Below are positions 1-10,919 of a stretch of 38,751 nt of DNA, in pieces. The position numbers and the translations under genes are program-made. Source of the stretch: Actinomycetota bacterium (GTDB lineage Bacteria > Actinomycetota > Actinomycetes > Actinomycetales > Microbacteriaceae); NCBI GenBank assembly GCA_013297645.1, contig JAAFHU010000002.1, forward strand, positions 1 through 38,751. The letters are read 5' to 3'. Numbering within the stretch: the stretch's first letter is position 1; the number at the start of each line of letters is the position of its first letter. The notes below the pieces were generated by a model. The model searched no databases and was not told where the DNA came from. It was given only the letters and a program-made list of their open reading frames with translations.

Positions 1-33
1 GCGAGTGCCGCGATCATCTCGTCGACGGTTGGA

Positions 34-1050
<1,017 letters not shown>

Positions 1051-1902
1051 TTAGAGGGCGTAGTCGACCACGACGGGCGCGTGGTCGCTGAAGCGCTCTT
1101 CGTAGGAGGCGGCGCGGTCGATCGTGTAGTGCGCGACAGTCTCGGCCAGCTGCGGGGTGGCCACGTGGTAGTCGATGCGCCAGCCGCTGTCGTTGGCGAA
1201 GGCCTGGCCGCGGTTGGACCACCAGCTGTAGGGGCCGTCGACCTCGCCCGCCCAGCGGCGGCCGACATCCACCCATCCCAGCCCGGGCCCCGTCGTGCCG
1301 TCGACGCCGGTGACCGTCTCGCCGGCGGGGCCGAAGAAGCGGTCGAAGTAAGCGCGCTCCTTGTCGAGAAAACCGGCGCTCTTGCGGTTGGTCTTCCAGT
1401 TCTTGATGTCGAGTTCGCGGTGGCCGACGTTGAGGTCGCCCATGACCACGGCGAGCGGATTGTGCTCGCGGATCTCGGGCAGCCGCTCGGTCATCGCGTC
1501 GAGGAATTTGTACTTCTCGACCATCGACGCGGGCTTCTCGACGTTGCCCGAGTGCACGTAGGTGCTGACGACCGTGATGATCGCACCGCCGTCGATCTCG
1601 TAGTCCGCCTCAAGCCAGCGGCCGGCGCTGTCGAAGTCGTCGGCGCCGAGGGTGACGCGGTGGATACTCGCCTTGCGCCGCGACGCGAGGGCGACGCCGG
1701 CATAGCCCTTCTTCGTCGCGGCGTCGTGCAGGATGTCCCACTCGGGGCCGAGCAGATCTTGCACGATCTCGGTCGTCGCCCGCACCTCCTGCAGGGCGAG
1801 GATGTCGACGTCGCGCGCCTCGAGCCACGCGGCCATGCCGTTCTTGAACGAGGCACGGATGCCGTTGACGTTGACGGACGCGATGCGCAGGGGCTTGGCC
1901 AT
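1051..1902 (-). CDS. xth: Exodeoxyribonuclease III
   Basis: 283 aa; MAKPLRIASVNVNGIRAS, LQEVRA, GDLNVGHRELD, FSDHAPVVVDY motifs of the EEP/ExoIII family. Confidence 0.93.
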   Translation of the reverse strand: MAKPLRIASVNVNGIRASFKNGMAAWLEARDVDILALQEVRATTEIVQDLLGPEWDILHDAATKKGYAGVALASRRKASIHRVTLGADDFDSAGRWLEADYEIDGGAIITVVSTYVHSGNVEKPASMVEKYKFLDAMTERLPEIREHNPLAVVMGDLNVGHRELDIKNWKTNRKSAGFLDKERAYFDRFFGPAGETVTGVDGTTGPGLGWVDVGRRWAGEVDGPYSWWSNRGQAFANDSGWRIDYHVATPQLAETVAHYTIDRAASYEERFSDHAPVVVDYAL

Positions 1903-1916
1903 GCGAACGATCCTAG

Positions 1917-2906
1917 CTAGGGCTTACGACGGTGGAAGATCCGGCGCAGGCCTCGGGGGGTGCGCGCCTTGTCCTCGTCGATGGCCTCCTCCTGAGCCTC
2001 GGCCAGCGCGCGCGCCTTGGCCTCCGGGTCGAGCAGGATGCCGCGGTCGGCGACATCCACGGCGATCCACGAGGCGCCGATGAGGATCATCTGGCAGCCG
2101 AGGTTGAGAATGATCAGCAGCCCGGCGATAACGGCGAAGGGCGCGATCAGCGGATTGTTCGAGGCGCCCCCGATGAGCGCCGTTCCGCCCAGCTGCAGGG
2201 CGGTCAGGCCGCCCGCGCCGATGAGCACTCCGGCCCGCAGCCGGCTGAACGGAATCGGAATGCCGGCGAGAAAGCGGTACAGCGCGAACAGGATGACCGA
2301 CCCGAGCGCGAACATCAGCGCTGCCGTGACGACGCGCCCCACCACGAAGGCGACGGGCGACTCGCGCAGTCCGGCGAGATCGAGAAGCCAGCCGGATGCC
2401 TGGGTGGCCCCGACCGACAGGGCAACGAAGACGATGAGCGCCACTCCGAACGCGAGCCCGAAGGCGAGGTCGATGACCTTGAGCAGCGCGAAGTTCGTCT
2501 TCGGGTTGGGCAGGGTGAAGATGGTGCGCACCGACGAGCGGGCCGAGTCGAGCCAGCCGAGCGCCGTGAACAGAAGTCCGGCGAGGGCGACGATGGCGGC
2601 GAAGGTGAAACCGGTGCCGCTGCTGAGCAGCAGTTGCGGGTCGATCGCGCCGTCGCCGTCCGCTCCGATCAGGCCGGGGACCACGTCAGAGAGGGTGTCG
2701 ACGAGCGACTCGCGCAGCGAGAGGCTGCCGGCCAGCACGATGCCGGCGACCGAGAAGCCCACCCAGAGGGCGGCGAAGCCGGCGAAGAGCCCCTGGTAGG
2801 CGAGGCCGCTCGCGAGAATCGGTCCGCGCTTCTCGGAGTAGGTGATGAACACGCGCACCGCGCGCTGCTTCTGGACCCAGGCGACGAGCGTGGCGATGCG
2901 CTTCAT
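1917..2906 (-). CDS. YihY/virulence factor BrkB family membrane protein
   Basis: 329 aa multi-TM protein with YihY-like architecture (YSEKRGPILASGLAYQGLFAGFAALWVGF). Confidence 0.85.
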   Translation of the reverse strand: MKRIATLVAWVQKQRAVRVFITYSEKRGPILASGLAYQGLFAGFAALWVGFSVAGIVLAGSLSLRESLVDTLSDVVPGLIGADGDGAIDPQLLLSSGTGFTFAAIVALAGLLFTALGWLDSARSSVRTIFTLPNPKTNFALLKVIDLAFGLAFGVALIVFVALSVGATQASGWLLDLAGLRESPVAFVVGRVVTAALMFALGSVILFALYRFLAGIPIPFSRLRAGVLIGAGGLTALQLGGTALIGGASNNPLIAPFAVIAGLLIILNLGCQMILIGASWIAVDVADRGILLDPEAKARALAEAQEEAIDEDKARTPRGLRRIFHRRKP

Positions 2907-2985
2907 GGCACCAGCTTAGGAACTAAGGACGAGCAGACGACGGGTATTGCGGGTGCCTTCCCGCTGTGCTGTAGCGCCCTCGGCA

Positions 2986-3004
2986 GCGATCGCAGTGCGA
3001 TCGC
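2986..3004 (-). terminator. Probable stem-loop downstream of the sdh operon
   Basis: Inverted repeat GCGATCGC-AGT-GCGATCGC just beyond the sdhB stop; a weaker AAAAGC-TAC-GCTTTT hairpin overlaps the sdhB stop codon. Confidence 0.5.
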
Positions 3005-3030
3005 GCCTGCGGCGATCATGCCCGTAAAAG

Positions 3031-3786
3031 CTACGCTTTTCCGCGCATAATCGCCTGCTTGACCTCGGCGATTGCCTTAGTGACCTCGATGCCGCGCGGG
3101 CAGGCCTCGGAGCAGTTGAAGGTGGTGCGGCAGCGCCACACGCCCTCCTTGTCGTTGAGAATATCGAGGCGAACCCCGGCACCCTCATCGCGCGAGTCGA
3201 AGATGAAGCGGTGCGCGTTGACGATCGCGGCCGGCCCGAAGTACTGGCCGTCGGTCCAGAAGACCGGGCAGCTCGAGGTGCAGGCAGCGCAGAGGATGCA
3301 CTTGGTGGTGTCGTCGAAGCGCGCGCGCTCGACGGGGCTCTGCTTGCGCTCCTTGCCGTCCTTCGTCGCGCCCGCCATGAGGAAGGGGTTGATCTGGCGG
3401 TAGGACTCGAAGAAGGGCTCCATGTCGACGATGAGGTCCTTCTCGAGCGGCAGGCCCTTGATGGCCTCCACATAGATGGGCTTCGAGATGTCGAGGTCTT
3501 TGATGAGGGTCTTGCAGGCGAGGCGGTTGCGGCCGTTGATGCGCATGGCGTCACTGCCGCAGACGCCGTGGGCGCAGCTGCGGCGGAAGGTCAGCGATCC
3601 GTCCTGCTCCCACTTGATCTTGTGCAGGGCGTCGAGAACACGGTCGGTCGGGTACACCTCGACGTCGAAGTCCTGCCAGCGCGGCTCGTCGTCGACCTCC
3701 GGGTCGAAGCGGCGGATGATGAGGGTCGCCGTGAAGCTCGGGATGACCTCGGGGACCGCGGGCTTGTCCATGACTGCGTTAGACAT
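3031..3786 (-). CDS. sdhB: Succinate dehydrogenase iron-sulfur subunit
   Basis: About 251 aa from [20 protein letters not shown] and CILCAACTSSCPVFW / CSEACPRGIEV cluster-binding motifs. Confidence 0.96.
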   Translation of the reverse strand: MSNAVMDKPAVPEVIPSFTATLIIRRFDPEVDDEPRWQDFDVEVYPTDRVLDALHKIKWEQDGSLTFRRSCAHGVCGSDAMRINGRNRLACKTLIKDLDISKPIYVEAIKGLPLEKDLIVDMEPFFESYRQINPFLMAGATKDGKERKQSPVERARFDDTTKCILCAACTSSCPVFWTDGQYFGPAAIVNAHRFIFDSRDEGAGVRLDILNDKEGVWRCRTTFNCSEACPRGIEVTKAIAEVKQAIMRGKA

Positions 3787-5582
3787 CAGTACTTTCTCTC
3801 CATCGGCTGGTAGCGCGTGATCACGACGGGCTTGGTATCGAGGCGGATGTGGTCGCCAGCATCGGCCGAGTGGGCGTCGCCGGCGAGGTAGGCCATGGTG
3901 TGAACCATGTAGTTGGCGTCGTCGCGGTCGGGGTAGTCCTCGCGGAAGTGCCCGCCGCGGCTCTCCTTGCGGCTCATCGCCGAGTAGACGACGACCTCGG
4001 CAAGGTCGAGCAGGAACCCGAGCTCGACGGCCTCGAGCAGGTCGGTGTTGAAGCGCTTGCCCTTGTCTTGCACGGCGATGTTCTTGTAGCGCTCGCGCAG
4101 TCCCTCGATCACCTTGGTGACCTCGACGAGGCTGTCTTCGGTGCGGAACACCTGGGCGTTGCGGTCCATCGAGTCCTGCAGCTCTTTGCGGATCGCGGCG
4201 ATGCGCTCGGTTCCCGTCGAGGTGCGCAGCATCTCGAGCAGGTCGCGGATGCCCTTGGCCGGGTCGTCCGGCAGGGCGGTGAACTTCGCGGTCTTGACGT
4301 ACTCGACCGCGTTCTTGCCGGCGCGCTTGCCGAAGACGTTGATGTCGAGCAACGAGTTGGTGCCGAGTCGGTTGGAGCCGTGCACGCTGACACAGGCGCA
4401 CTCGCCGGCGGCGTAGAGGCCGGGAACGACGGTCGTGTTGTCGCGCAGCACCTCGGCCGCGACGTTGGTGGGAATGCCGCCCATCGCGTAGTGCGCGGTG
4501 GGAAGCACGGGAACCGGCTCGGTGTAGGGCTCCACGCCGAGGTAGGTGCGAGCGAACTCGGTGATGTCGGGCAGCTTGGCGTCGATCACCTCGGGGCTGA
4601 GGTGGGTGATGTCGAGGAAGACGTAGTCCTTGTTCGGACCGCCGCCGCGACCCTCGCGGATCTCGGTCGCCATGCAGCGCGCGATGATGTCGCGCGGCGC
4701 GAGGTCTTTGATGGTGGGGGCGTAGCGCTCCATGAAGCGCTCGCCCTCGCTGTTGCGCAGGATCGCGCCCTCACCGCGCGCCGCCTCGGAGAGCAGGATG
4801 CCGAGGCCGGCCAGACCGGTCGGGTGGAACTGGAAGAACTCCATGTCCTCCAGCGGCAGGCCCTTGCGCCAGATGATGCCGACGCCGTCGCCGGTGAGCG
4901 TGTGCGCGTTGGAGGTCGTCTTGTAGATCTTGCCGAATCCGCCGGTGGCGAAGATGATCGCCTTGCCCTGGAAGACGTGCAGATCGCCGGTAGAGAGCTC
5001 GTAGGCGACAACGCCGGAGGGCTGCTCGACGCCGTCGACGACGGTCATCACGAGATCGAGCACGTAGTACTCGTTGAAGAAGTTGATGCCGAGCTTGACG
5101 CAGTTCTGGTAGAGCGTCTGCAGGATCATGTGGCCGGTGCGGTCAGCGGCGTAGCAGGCGCGGCGCACCGGGGTCTTGCCGTGGTCGGCGGTGTGGCCGC
5201 CGAAGCGGCGCTGGTCGATCTTGCCGTCCGGCGTGCGGTTGAAGGGCAGGCCCATGTTCTCGAGGTCGATGACCGCGTCGATGGCCTCCTTCGCGAGGAT
5301 CTCGGCCGCATCCTGGTCGACGAGGTAGTCGCCGCCCTTGACGGTGTCGAAGGTGTGCCACTCCCAGTTGTCCTCCTCGACGTTCGCGAGGGCCGCTGCC
5401 ATGCCGCCCTGGGCGGCGCCGGTGTGGGAGCGGGTGGGGTAGAGCTTGGAGATGACCGCGGTGTTGGCGTGGGGTCCGGCCTCGATGGCCGCGCGCATTC
5501 CCGCTCCGCCCGCGCCCACGATGACGATGTCGTGCTGGTGGTAGTGCACGCCGTCAATGATGTCGCCGTCGTTGAACTCCAT
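3786..5582 (-). CDS. sdhA: Succinate dehydrogenase flavoprotein subunit
   Basis: About 598 aa from [28 protein letters not shown]-binding motif, [21 protein letters not shown] overlap with sdhB. Confidence 0.96.
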   Translation of the reverse strand: MEFNDGDIIDGVHYHQHDIVIVGAGGAGMRAAIEAGPHANTAVISKLYPTRSHTGAAQGGMAAALANVEEDNWEWHTFDTVKGGDYLVDQDAAEILAKEAIDAVIDLENMGLPFNRTPDGKIDQRRFGGHTADHGKTPVRRACYAADRTGHMILQTLYQNCVKLGINFFNEYYVLDLVMTVVDGVEQPSGVVAYELSTGDLHVFQGKAIIFATGGFGKIYKTTSNAHTLTGDGVGIIWRKGLPLEDMEFFQFHPTGLAGLGILLSEAARGEGAILRNSEGERFMERYAPTIKDLAPRDIIARCMATEIREGRGGGPNKDYVFLDITHLSPEVIDAKLPDITEFARTYLGVEPYTEPVPVLPTAHYAMGGIPTNVAAEVLRDNTTVVPGLYAAGECACVSVHGSNRLGTNSLLDINVFGKRAGKNAVEYVKTAKFTALPDDPAKGIRDLLEMLRTSTGTERIAAIRKELQDSMDRNAQVFRTEDSLVEVTKVIEGLRERYKNIAVQDKGKRFNTDLLEAVELGFLLDLAEVVVYSAMSRKESRGGHFREDYPDRDDANYMVHTMAYLAGDAHSADAGDHIRLDTKPVVITRYQPMERKY

Positions 5583-5584
5583 GG

Positions 5585-6028
5585 TCACTGCGCTTCGCAG
5601 ATCTCGACGAGGGCGGAGTCCGGCGTGAGGCCGATGCAGGGGTCGAAGGTTGTGAGCACAAGGGTTCCAAGGATCAGCAGGGCAGCGGTCGAGACGCCGA
5701 TGGCGCCCAGGAGGATGAGGCGGAGGCGCTTGTTGCGCGCATAGTCGTTGACGATGCTGCGCATGCCGTTCGCGCCGTGGATGAGCGCGAGCCAGAGCAG
5801 CAGCATGTCCCAGACGATCCAGAACGGGTTCGCCAGCTTGCCGGCGACGAACGCGAAGTCGATGGCCTTGACGCCTTCGCCGGCGACCAGGTTGACGAAC
5901 AGGTGGCCGAAGATGAGGACGACGAGGATGACGCCGCTGAACCGCATGTAGATCCAGCCCCACTTCTCAATGTTGAAGCGGCTGGCCTTGCGCTGCGGCG
6001 TGGAACGGGGGGAGTCGATCACACTCAT
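5585..6028 (-). CDS. sdhD: Succinate dehydrogenase membrane anchor subunit
   Basis: 147 aa, three predicted TM helices, between sdhC and sdh[14 protein letters not shown] motif. Confidence 0.9.
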   Translation of the reverse strand: MSVIDSPRSTPQRKASRFNIEKWGWIYMRFSGVILVVLIFGHLFVNLVAGEGVKAIDFAFVAGKLANPFWIVWDMLLLWLALIHGANGMRSIVNDYARNKRLRLILLGAIGVSTAALLILGTLVLTTFDPCIGLTPDSALVEICEAQ

Positions 6029-6465
6029 CACGCACCTCCGAAGATGTGCATGAGCTGGCGCGGCACGAAGCCGGCGAGCAGGACGACCCAGAGGCCGATC
6101 GCGACCCAGAACATCGCCTTCTGGTGACGCGTGCCGAAGCCGGTGAAGTCGATGGCGATGATGCGCAGACCGTTGAGCGCGTGCAGGCCGATGGCGGCGA
6201 CGAGTGCGATCTCGCCGAGGCCCATGATCGGCGTCTTGTAGCTGTTGATCACCGCGTTGTAGGCCTCGGGGCTCACTCGAACGAGCGAGGTGTCGAGTAT
6301 GTGCACCAGCAGGAAGAAGTAGATGGCGACGCCGGTGATGCGATGCAGCACCCACGACCACATACCCTCGCGACCGCGGTACACGGTCCCAGCTGGACGG
6401 CGCGGAGTGACGATCTTCGGAGTTCGCCGCTCGGCCGAAACGGTACTGACCGACTCAGCTGTCAT
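6028..6465 (-). CDS. sdhC: Succinate dehydrogenase cytochrome b556 subunit
   Basis: 145 aa from MTAESVST; GMWSWVLHRITGVAIYFFLLVHILDTSLV and HALNGLRIIAIDF heme/quinone motifs; TGATG overlap with sdhD. Confidence 0.93.
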   Translation of the reverse strand: MTAESVSTVSAERRTPKIVTPRRPAGTVYRGREGMWSWVLHRITGVAIYFFLLVHILDTSLVRVSPEAYNAVINSYKTPIMGLGEIALVAAIGLHALNGLRIIAIDFTGFGTRHQKAMFWVAIGLWVVLLAGFVPRQLMHIFGGA

Positions 6466-6574
6466 GAGTGGCCTCCCTGCTTCTATCCAAGAACCCCTCC
6501 AGTCTAAGTCGGGTTGCTGAGCGCCAATCGCCAATTCGGCGGCCATCAGTGCCCGTAGTCGTAAGGTGGGGGGC

Positions 6575-7696
6575 ATGAACGCCACACGACCCGCAAATGA
6601 GCGCTTCTACAGCATCATTCCAGCGGGGGGAATCGGCTCGCGACTCTGGCCACTCTCGCGCGCGGAGGCACCGAAATTCCTCCATGACCTCACCGGGTCG
6701 GGCAACTCGCTGCTGCGAGACACGTGGGACCGCCTCGCCCCGATTAGCGGCGAGCAGCGCATCATGGTGGTCACCGGGCGCGCACACCGAGCCGCCGTCG
6801 AGAAGGACCTGCCAGAGCTCGCCGACCCCAACGTCGTACTCGAGAGCGAGCCGAAGGACTCGAGCGCCGCTATCGGCCTCGCGGCGGCGATCCTGATGAA
6901 GCGCGAGCCGGATGTGATCATCGGCTCCTTCGCCGCCGACCACGTGATTAAAGACAACCGCAGCTTCGTGCGCGCTGTACGTGAGGCGATCGCCGCGGCC
7001 GACGCGGGATACATCGCCACCATCGGCATCGAGCCCGACGAGCCCGCGATCGGCTTCGGCTACATCCACTGCGGGGGCGAGATCGAGATCGACAGGGCGC
7101 CGTCCGCGATGCTCGTCGAGAGCTTCGTCGAGAAGCCGAAGCTCGCCACCGCGCAGCAGTACATCGCCTCGGGCGACTACCTGTGGAACGCCGGCATGTT
7201 CATCGCGCGCGCCGACGTGCTGCTCGAGCAGCTCGGCCAGGCTCAGCCCGCCCTGCTCGCGGGCCTGCTCGAGCTCGCCGACGCCTGGGACACGCCTGCG
7301 CGCGGCGCCGTCGTCGACCGTGTCTGGCCGGAGCTGACGAAGATCGCGATCGACTACACGGTCGCCGAGCCCGCGGCCGCCGCCGGGCGGCTCGCCGTGA
7401 TCCCCGGGCACTTCTCGTGGGACGACGTGGGCGATTTCGCCTCGATCGCGAAACTGCACGCGGGGGGCCGCAAGGCCGACCTCGCTATTCTGGGCGGCAA
7501 CCGCCGCATCCTCGCCGACGACGCCACTGGCGTGGTCATCAGCCAGTCGAAGCGCCTCATTGCCCTCATCGGGGTCGAGAACATCGTCGTCGTCGACACC
7601 GAGGACGCCCTGCTCGTCACGACGACCGCCCACGCCCAGCGGGTGAAGTCGGTCGTCGACGCGCTCAAGCTCGGCGGCAGCAGCGACGTTCTGTAG
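6575..7696 (+). CDS. manC: Mannose-1-phosphate guanylyltransferase
   Basis: 373 aa; IPAGGIGSRLWPLSRAEAPKFLHDL nucleotidyltransferase signature, FVEKP, GMFIARADVLLEQL. Confidence 0.9.
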   Translation: MNATRPANERFYSIIPAGGIGSRLWPLSRAEAPKFLHDLTGSGNSLLRDTWDRLAPISGEQRIMVVTGRAHRAAVEKDLPELADPNVVLESEPKDSSAAIGLAAAILMKREPDVIIGSFAADHVIKDNRSFVRAVREAIAAADAGYIATIGIEPDEPAIGFGYIHCGGEIEIDRAPSAMLVESFVEKPKLATAQQYIASGDYLWNAGMFIARADVLLEQLGQAQPALLAGLLELADAWDTPARGAVVDRVWPELTKIAIDYTVAEPAAAAGRLAVIPGHFSWDDVGDFASIAKLHAGGRKADLAILGGNRRILADDATGVVISQSKRLIALIGVENIVVVDTEDALLVTTTAHAQRVKSVVDALKLGGSSDVL

Positions 7697-7731
7697 CTCA
7701 ATTCCCCGGCGGCGACCGATAGCCTGAGAGC

Positions 7732-8847
7732 ATGAACTCCGCACCCGCCGACTACCTCATGCCCGGTGGTCGCACCTCGATCACCGCGCTGCCCAAGGTC
7801 TCGCTGCACGACCACCTCGACGGCGGACTGCGCCCGCAGACGGTTATCGACCTCGCGGCCGAGGTCGGGTATGAGCTGCCGACCACCGACGTAGCGAAGC
7901 TGCGCCAGTGGTTCATCGACCAGTCCTCGAGCGGCGACCTCAATGAGTTCCTGAAGACCTTCGCCGTGACCGCTGCCGTTATGCAGACCGCCGCCCAGCT
8001 GACCCGCGTCGCCACGGAGTTCGTGCTCGACCTCGCCGCCGACGGTGTCATCTACGGCGAGGTGCGCTGGGCGCCCGAGAACCACATTGCCGGCGGGCTC
8101 ACCCTCGACGAGACAGTGGATGCGGTGCAGGCGGGGCTGCAGGCCGGCGTCGACGAGGCGGCGGCCTCGGGCCACGACATCCGCGTTGGCCAGCTCATCA
8201 CGGCGATGCGCCACGCCGACCGGGGCCTCGAGATCGCCCAGCTCGCCGTCAGGCACCGCGCCAACGGCGTGGTCGGCTTCGACATCGCCGGCGCCGAGCT
8301 CGGATTCCCGCCGGCGAAGTTCAAGGACGCCTTCGACTACCTCGCCGAGAACTTCATGCCGACGACCGTGCACGCCGGAGAGCAGGACGGTCTGGTCAGC
8401 ATCCAGGGCGCCATCTTCGACGGGCGGGCCCTGCGCCTCGGCCACGGTGTGCGCATCGCCGAGGACATCGCTGTCACGAGCGAGGACGACGAGGCCGCCT
8501 ACGTGCAGCTCGGGCCGGTGGCCCAGTGGGTGAAGGACCGCGAGATCACCTTGGAGATCTGCCCGGTGTCCAATCTCTTCACTGACGCGGTGCCGACGAC
8601 CGACCTGGCCGACCACCCCTTCGACCTGCTCTACCAGCTCGGCTTCCGCGTTACCGTCAGCCCCGACGACCGCCTCATGACCGGCACCACCATCAGCCAG
8701 GAGCTGTCGATGCTCGTTGACACCTTCGGTTACGACCTCACCGACCTCGAGGTGTTCCAGCTCAACGCCGCCGCATCGGCCTTCCTGCCGGTCGACGACC
8801 GCGAAGAGCTCGCGGATCGCATCTCGGCCGGGTTCGAGCAGGCCTAG
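7732..8847 (+). CDS. add: Adenosine deaminase
   Basis: 371 aa; LPKVSLHDHLDGGLRPQT, HAGEQDG, LGHGVRIAED, SPDDRLMTGTTIS motifs. Confidence 0.95.
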   Translation: MNSAPADYLMPGGRTSITALPKVSLHDHLDGGLRPQTVIDLAAEVGYELPTTDVAKLRQWFIDQSSSGDLNEFLKTFAVTAAVMQTAAQLTRVATEFVLDLAADGVIYGEVRWAPENHIAGGLTLDETVDAVQAGLQAGVDEAAASGHDIRVGQLITAMRHADRGLEIAQLAVRHRANGVVGFDIAGAELGFPPAKFKDAFDYLAENFMPTTVHAGEQDGLVSIQGAIFDGRALRLGHGVRIAEDIAVTSEDDEAAYVQLGPVAQWVKDREITLEICPVSNLFTDAVPTTDLADHPFDLLYQLGFRVTVSPDDRLMTGTTISQELSMLVDTFGYDLTDLEVFQLNAAASAFLPVDDREELADRISAGFEQA

Positions 8848-9291
8848 ATGGCGCTGCCGCCGCTGACCGCCGCCGCGATCGAGCTTCGTGCCGACGCTGC
8901 GGACTGGCGTGCGGCGGTGGGCATCGCCGGCTCGGTGCTCGAGCGCATCGGCGCGGCAACGGGCAGCTACGGCGCCGAGATGGTGCGCATGATCGAGGAG
9001 CACGGCCCCTACGTGGTCATCGCCCCCGGCCTGGCGCTCGCCCACGCGCGGCCCGGGCCCGAGGTGCGGGCCGACGGCCTGGCAATCGTCACCCTCGCGA
9101 CGCCGGTGACCTTCGGGCATCCGCACAACGACCCGGTGAGCGTCGTGCTCGGCCTCGCCATCGCGACCGCAGACGAGCACCTCGCCGCCGTTGCCGGGCT
9201 CGCCAACGTATTCAACGACTCGTCGGCCATCACCGACCTCGCTGCCGCCACGACGGCGGACGAGGTGCTGCGAATAATGGCCGCAGCGTGA
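8848..9291 (+). CDS. PTS EIIA component, ascorbate/mannitol (UlaC-like) family
   Basis: 147 aa; GPYVVIAPGLALAHARP phospho-His motif, FGHPHNDPVSVVLGLA. Confidence 0.88.
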   Translation: MALPPLTAAAIELRADAADWRAAVGIAGSVLERIGAATGSYGAEMVRMIEEHGPYVVIAPGLALAHARPGPEVRADGLAIVTLATPVTFGHPHNDPVSVVLGLAIATADEHLAAVAGLANVFNDSSAITDLAAATTADEVLRIMAAA

Positions 9292-9563
9292 AGATCGTCA
9301 CCATCTGCGGCGCCGGCATCGGCAGCTCGGGAATCCTCAAGGTCAACGCCGAGCGCGTGCTGCGCCGCCTCGACATCGAGGCCGACGTGGTGGCCGCCGA
9401 CATCGGCTCGCTCGCCCAGGTCGCCGGCGACGCGCAGGTGATCCTCACCTCGGCAGAGTTCGTGGATGCGATCGGCACGACCTTCGCCGACGTCATCATC
9501 GTCGAGAACTATTTCGACACCGACGAGCTCACGACCAAGCTCGAAGCAGCCCTCGGCGAGTGA
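9288..9563 (+). CDS. PTS EIIB component, lactose/ascorbate (UlaB-like) family
   Basis: 91 aa; KIVTICGAGIGSSGILKVNAE phospho-Cys loop; ATGA-type overlap with the EIIA gene. Confidence 0.88.
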   Translation: MKIVTICGAGIGSSGILKVNAERVLRRLDIEADVVAADIGSLAQVAGDAQVILTSAEFVDAIGTTFADVIIVENYFDTDELTTKLEAALGE

Positions 9564-10912
9564 TGCCGCGTCGAGTACGCATGCGCCTGACCGGTCTGCG
9601 CTCGGCGCCCGCCATCGGACTCGCCGCCGCCGCATTCGTCATCGCGGCGGCGGTGGCCGTGCCGGTCGTGCTCGACTGGCAGGTCAACGCGGGCTCCTTC
9701 GCGCCGCTGCACTCGATCTGGGCACCGCGCTTCGGCATCGGCACGGGTGCCGCGCTCGCCGTCGCCGTGCTCGCGGTCGTCTACGCCTTCCCCGTGGCTG
9801 CGCGGGCTCGCTGGCGGGTCCTGCTGCTGCTCGTGTTCGCGGGCGGCCTCGCCTGGATGGTCAGCCTCGCCCTCGTAGATGGCCCGAGCGGCCTCGGGGC
9901 GATCCTCGACATCACGAGCGAGTACCTGGCCAGTGCGCGGGCGGTGACCGACCTCCCGGCGACACTGCAGGAGTACATCAGCCGCATTCCCCTGGACTCC
10001 GAGAACAATTGGCCGGTTCACCTGGCCGGCCATCCGGCGGGGGCCCTCGTCTTCTTCTACGTTCTCGTGCAGCTCGGCCTCGGGTCGTGGCAGGCCGCGG
10101 GGGCGATCGTCATCCTCATCGCCGCGACCGCTCCGCTCGCGGTGCTGATCACGGTGCGCCGGGTGGCCGACGAGTCCATGGCCCGACGGATGGCGCCCTT
10201 CCTCGTGTTCGGTCCGTCGGCCGTGTGGATGGCGGTCTCGGCCGACGCCGTATTCACCGCGGTCGCTGCCTGGGGGCTCTGCCTCCTCGCGCTCAGCGCG
10301 ACGGCCCGGGGCCGCGCGGCCGGCGTGCTCTGGGGTCTCGCGGCGGGCGCGCTCCTCGGGTACTGCGTGATGCTCTCGTACGGCCTTCCGCTGCTCGCGG
10401 TGCTGGCCCTGGCGATCGTCGTCGTCGCGCGCAACGGCTGGCCGGTGCTCTGGGCGTCCCTGAGCGCAATCGCGGTGGTTCTCGCCTTCGCGCTGGCCGG
10501 CTTCGCCTGGTGGGATGCCTACCCGGTTCTCGTCGAGCGCTACTGGGACGGGATCGCCAGCCGCCGGCCGGCCGGCTACTGGCTCTGGGGCAATCTCGGC
10601 GCGCTTGCCATCAGCGCCGGACCCCTCGTCGGATCGGCCGTGGCCCTGGCGGTCACCCGCCTCCCCGGTCTCGTGCGTGCGGAGCCCGCCGTGCGCGCGG
10701 TCGCGCTGATCACCCTGGCGGCGACCGCGAGCATCCTGGTGGCCGATGCATCCCAGATGAGCAAGGCAGAGGTCGAGCGCATCTGGCTGCCCTTCGTGCC
10801 CTGGCTCCTCGCTGCGACGGCCCTGCTCCCCGAGCGCTGGCGTCGCCCCGGGCTTGCCGTACAGGTCGGTGTCGCCCTGCTCGTACAGACCCTGCTCATC
10901 ACCCGCTGGTAG
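9563..10912 (+). CDS. Polytopic membrane protein, GT-C glycosyltransferase-like
   Basis: 449 aa, about 11 hydrophobic segments; NNWPVHLAGHPAGALVFFYVLVQLGLG and SKAEVERIWLPFVPWLL resemble actinobacterial GT-C mannosyltransferase-like proteins; start overlaps the EIIB stop (TGATG). Confidence 0.6.
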   Translation: MPRRVRMRLTGLRSAPAIGLAAAAFVIAAAVAVPVVLDWQVNAGSFAPLHSIWAPRFGIGTGAALAVAVLAVVYAFPVAARARWRVLLLLVFAGGLAWMVSLALVDGPSGLGAILDITSEYLASARAVTDLPATLQEYISRIPLDSENNWPVHLAGHPAGALVFFYVLVQLGLGSWQAAGAIVILIAATAPLAVLITVRRVADESMARRMAPFLVFGPSAVWMAVSADAVFTAVAAWGLCLLALSATARGRAAGVLWGLAAGALLGYCVMLSYGLPLLAVLALAIVVVARNGWPVLWASLSAIAVVLAFALAGFAWWDAYPVLVERYWDGIASRRPAGYWLWGNLGALAISAGPLVGSAVALAVTRLPGLVRAEPAVRAVALITLAATASILVADASQMSKAEVERIWLPFVPWLLAATALLPERWRRPGLAVQVGVALLVQTLLITRW

Positions 10913-10919
10913 GGGCGCC

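Noticed and set aside
2986-3004. GCGATCGC pair as a cyanobacterial HIP1-like element
   Set aside because: Only two copies forming one hairpin after sdhB; better explained as a terminator stem.
3849-5744. 631-aa plus-strand ORF opposite sdhA
   Set aside because: Shadow ORF antisense to sdhA; no recognisable domain.
7354-9180. 608-aa minus-strand ORF opposite manC/add
   Set aside because: Antisense shadow frame over clear coding sequence.
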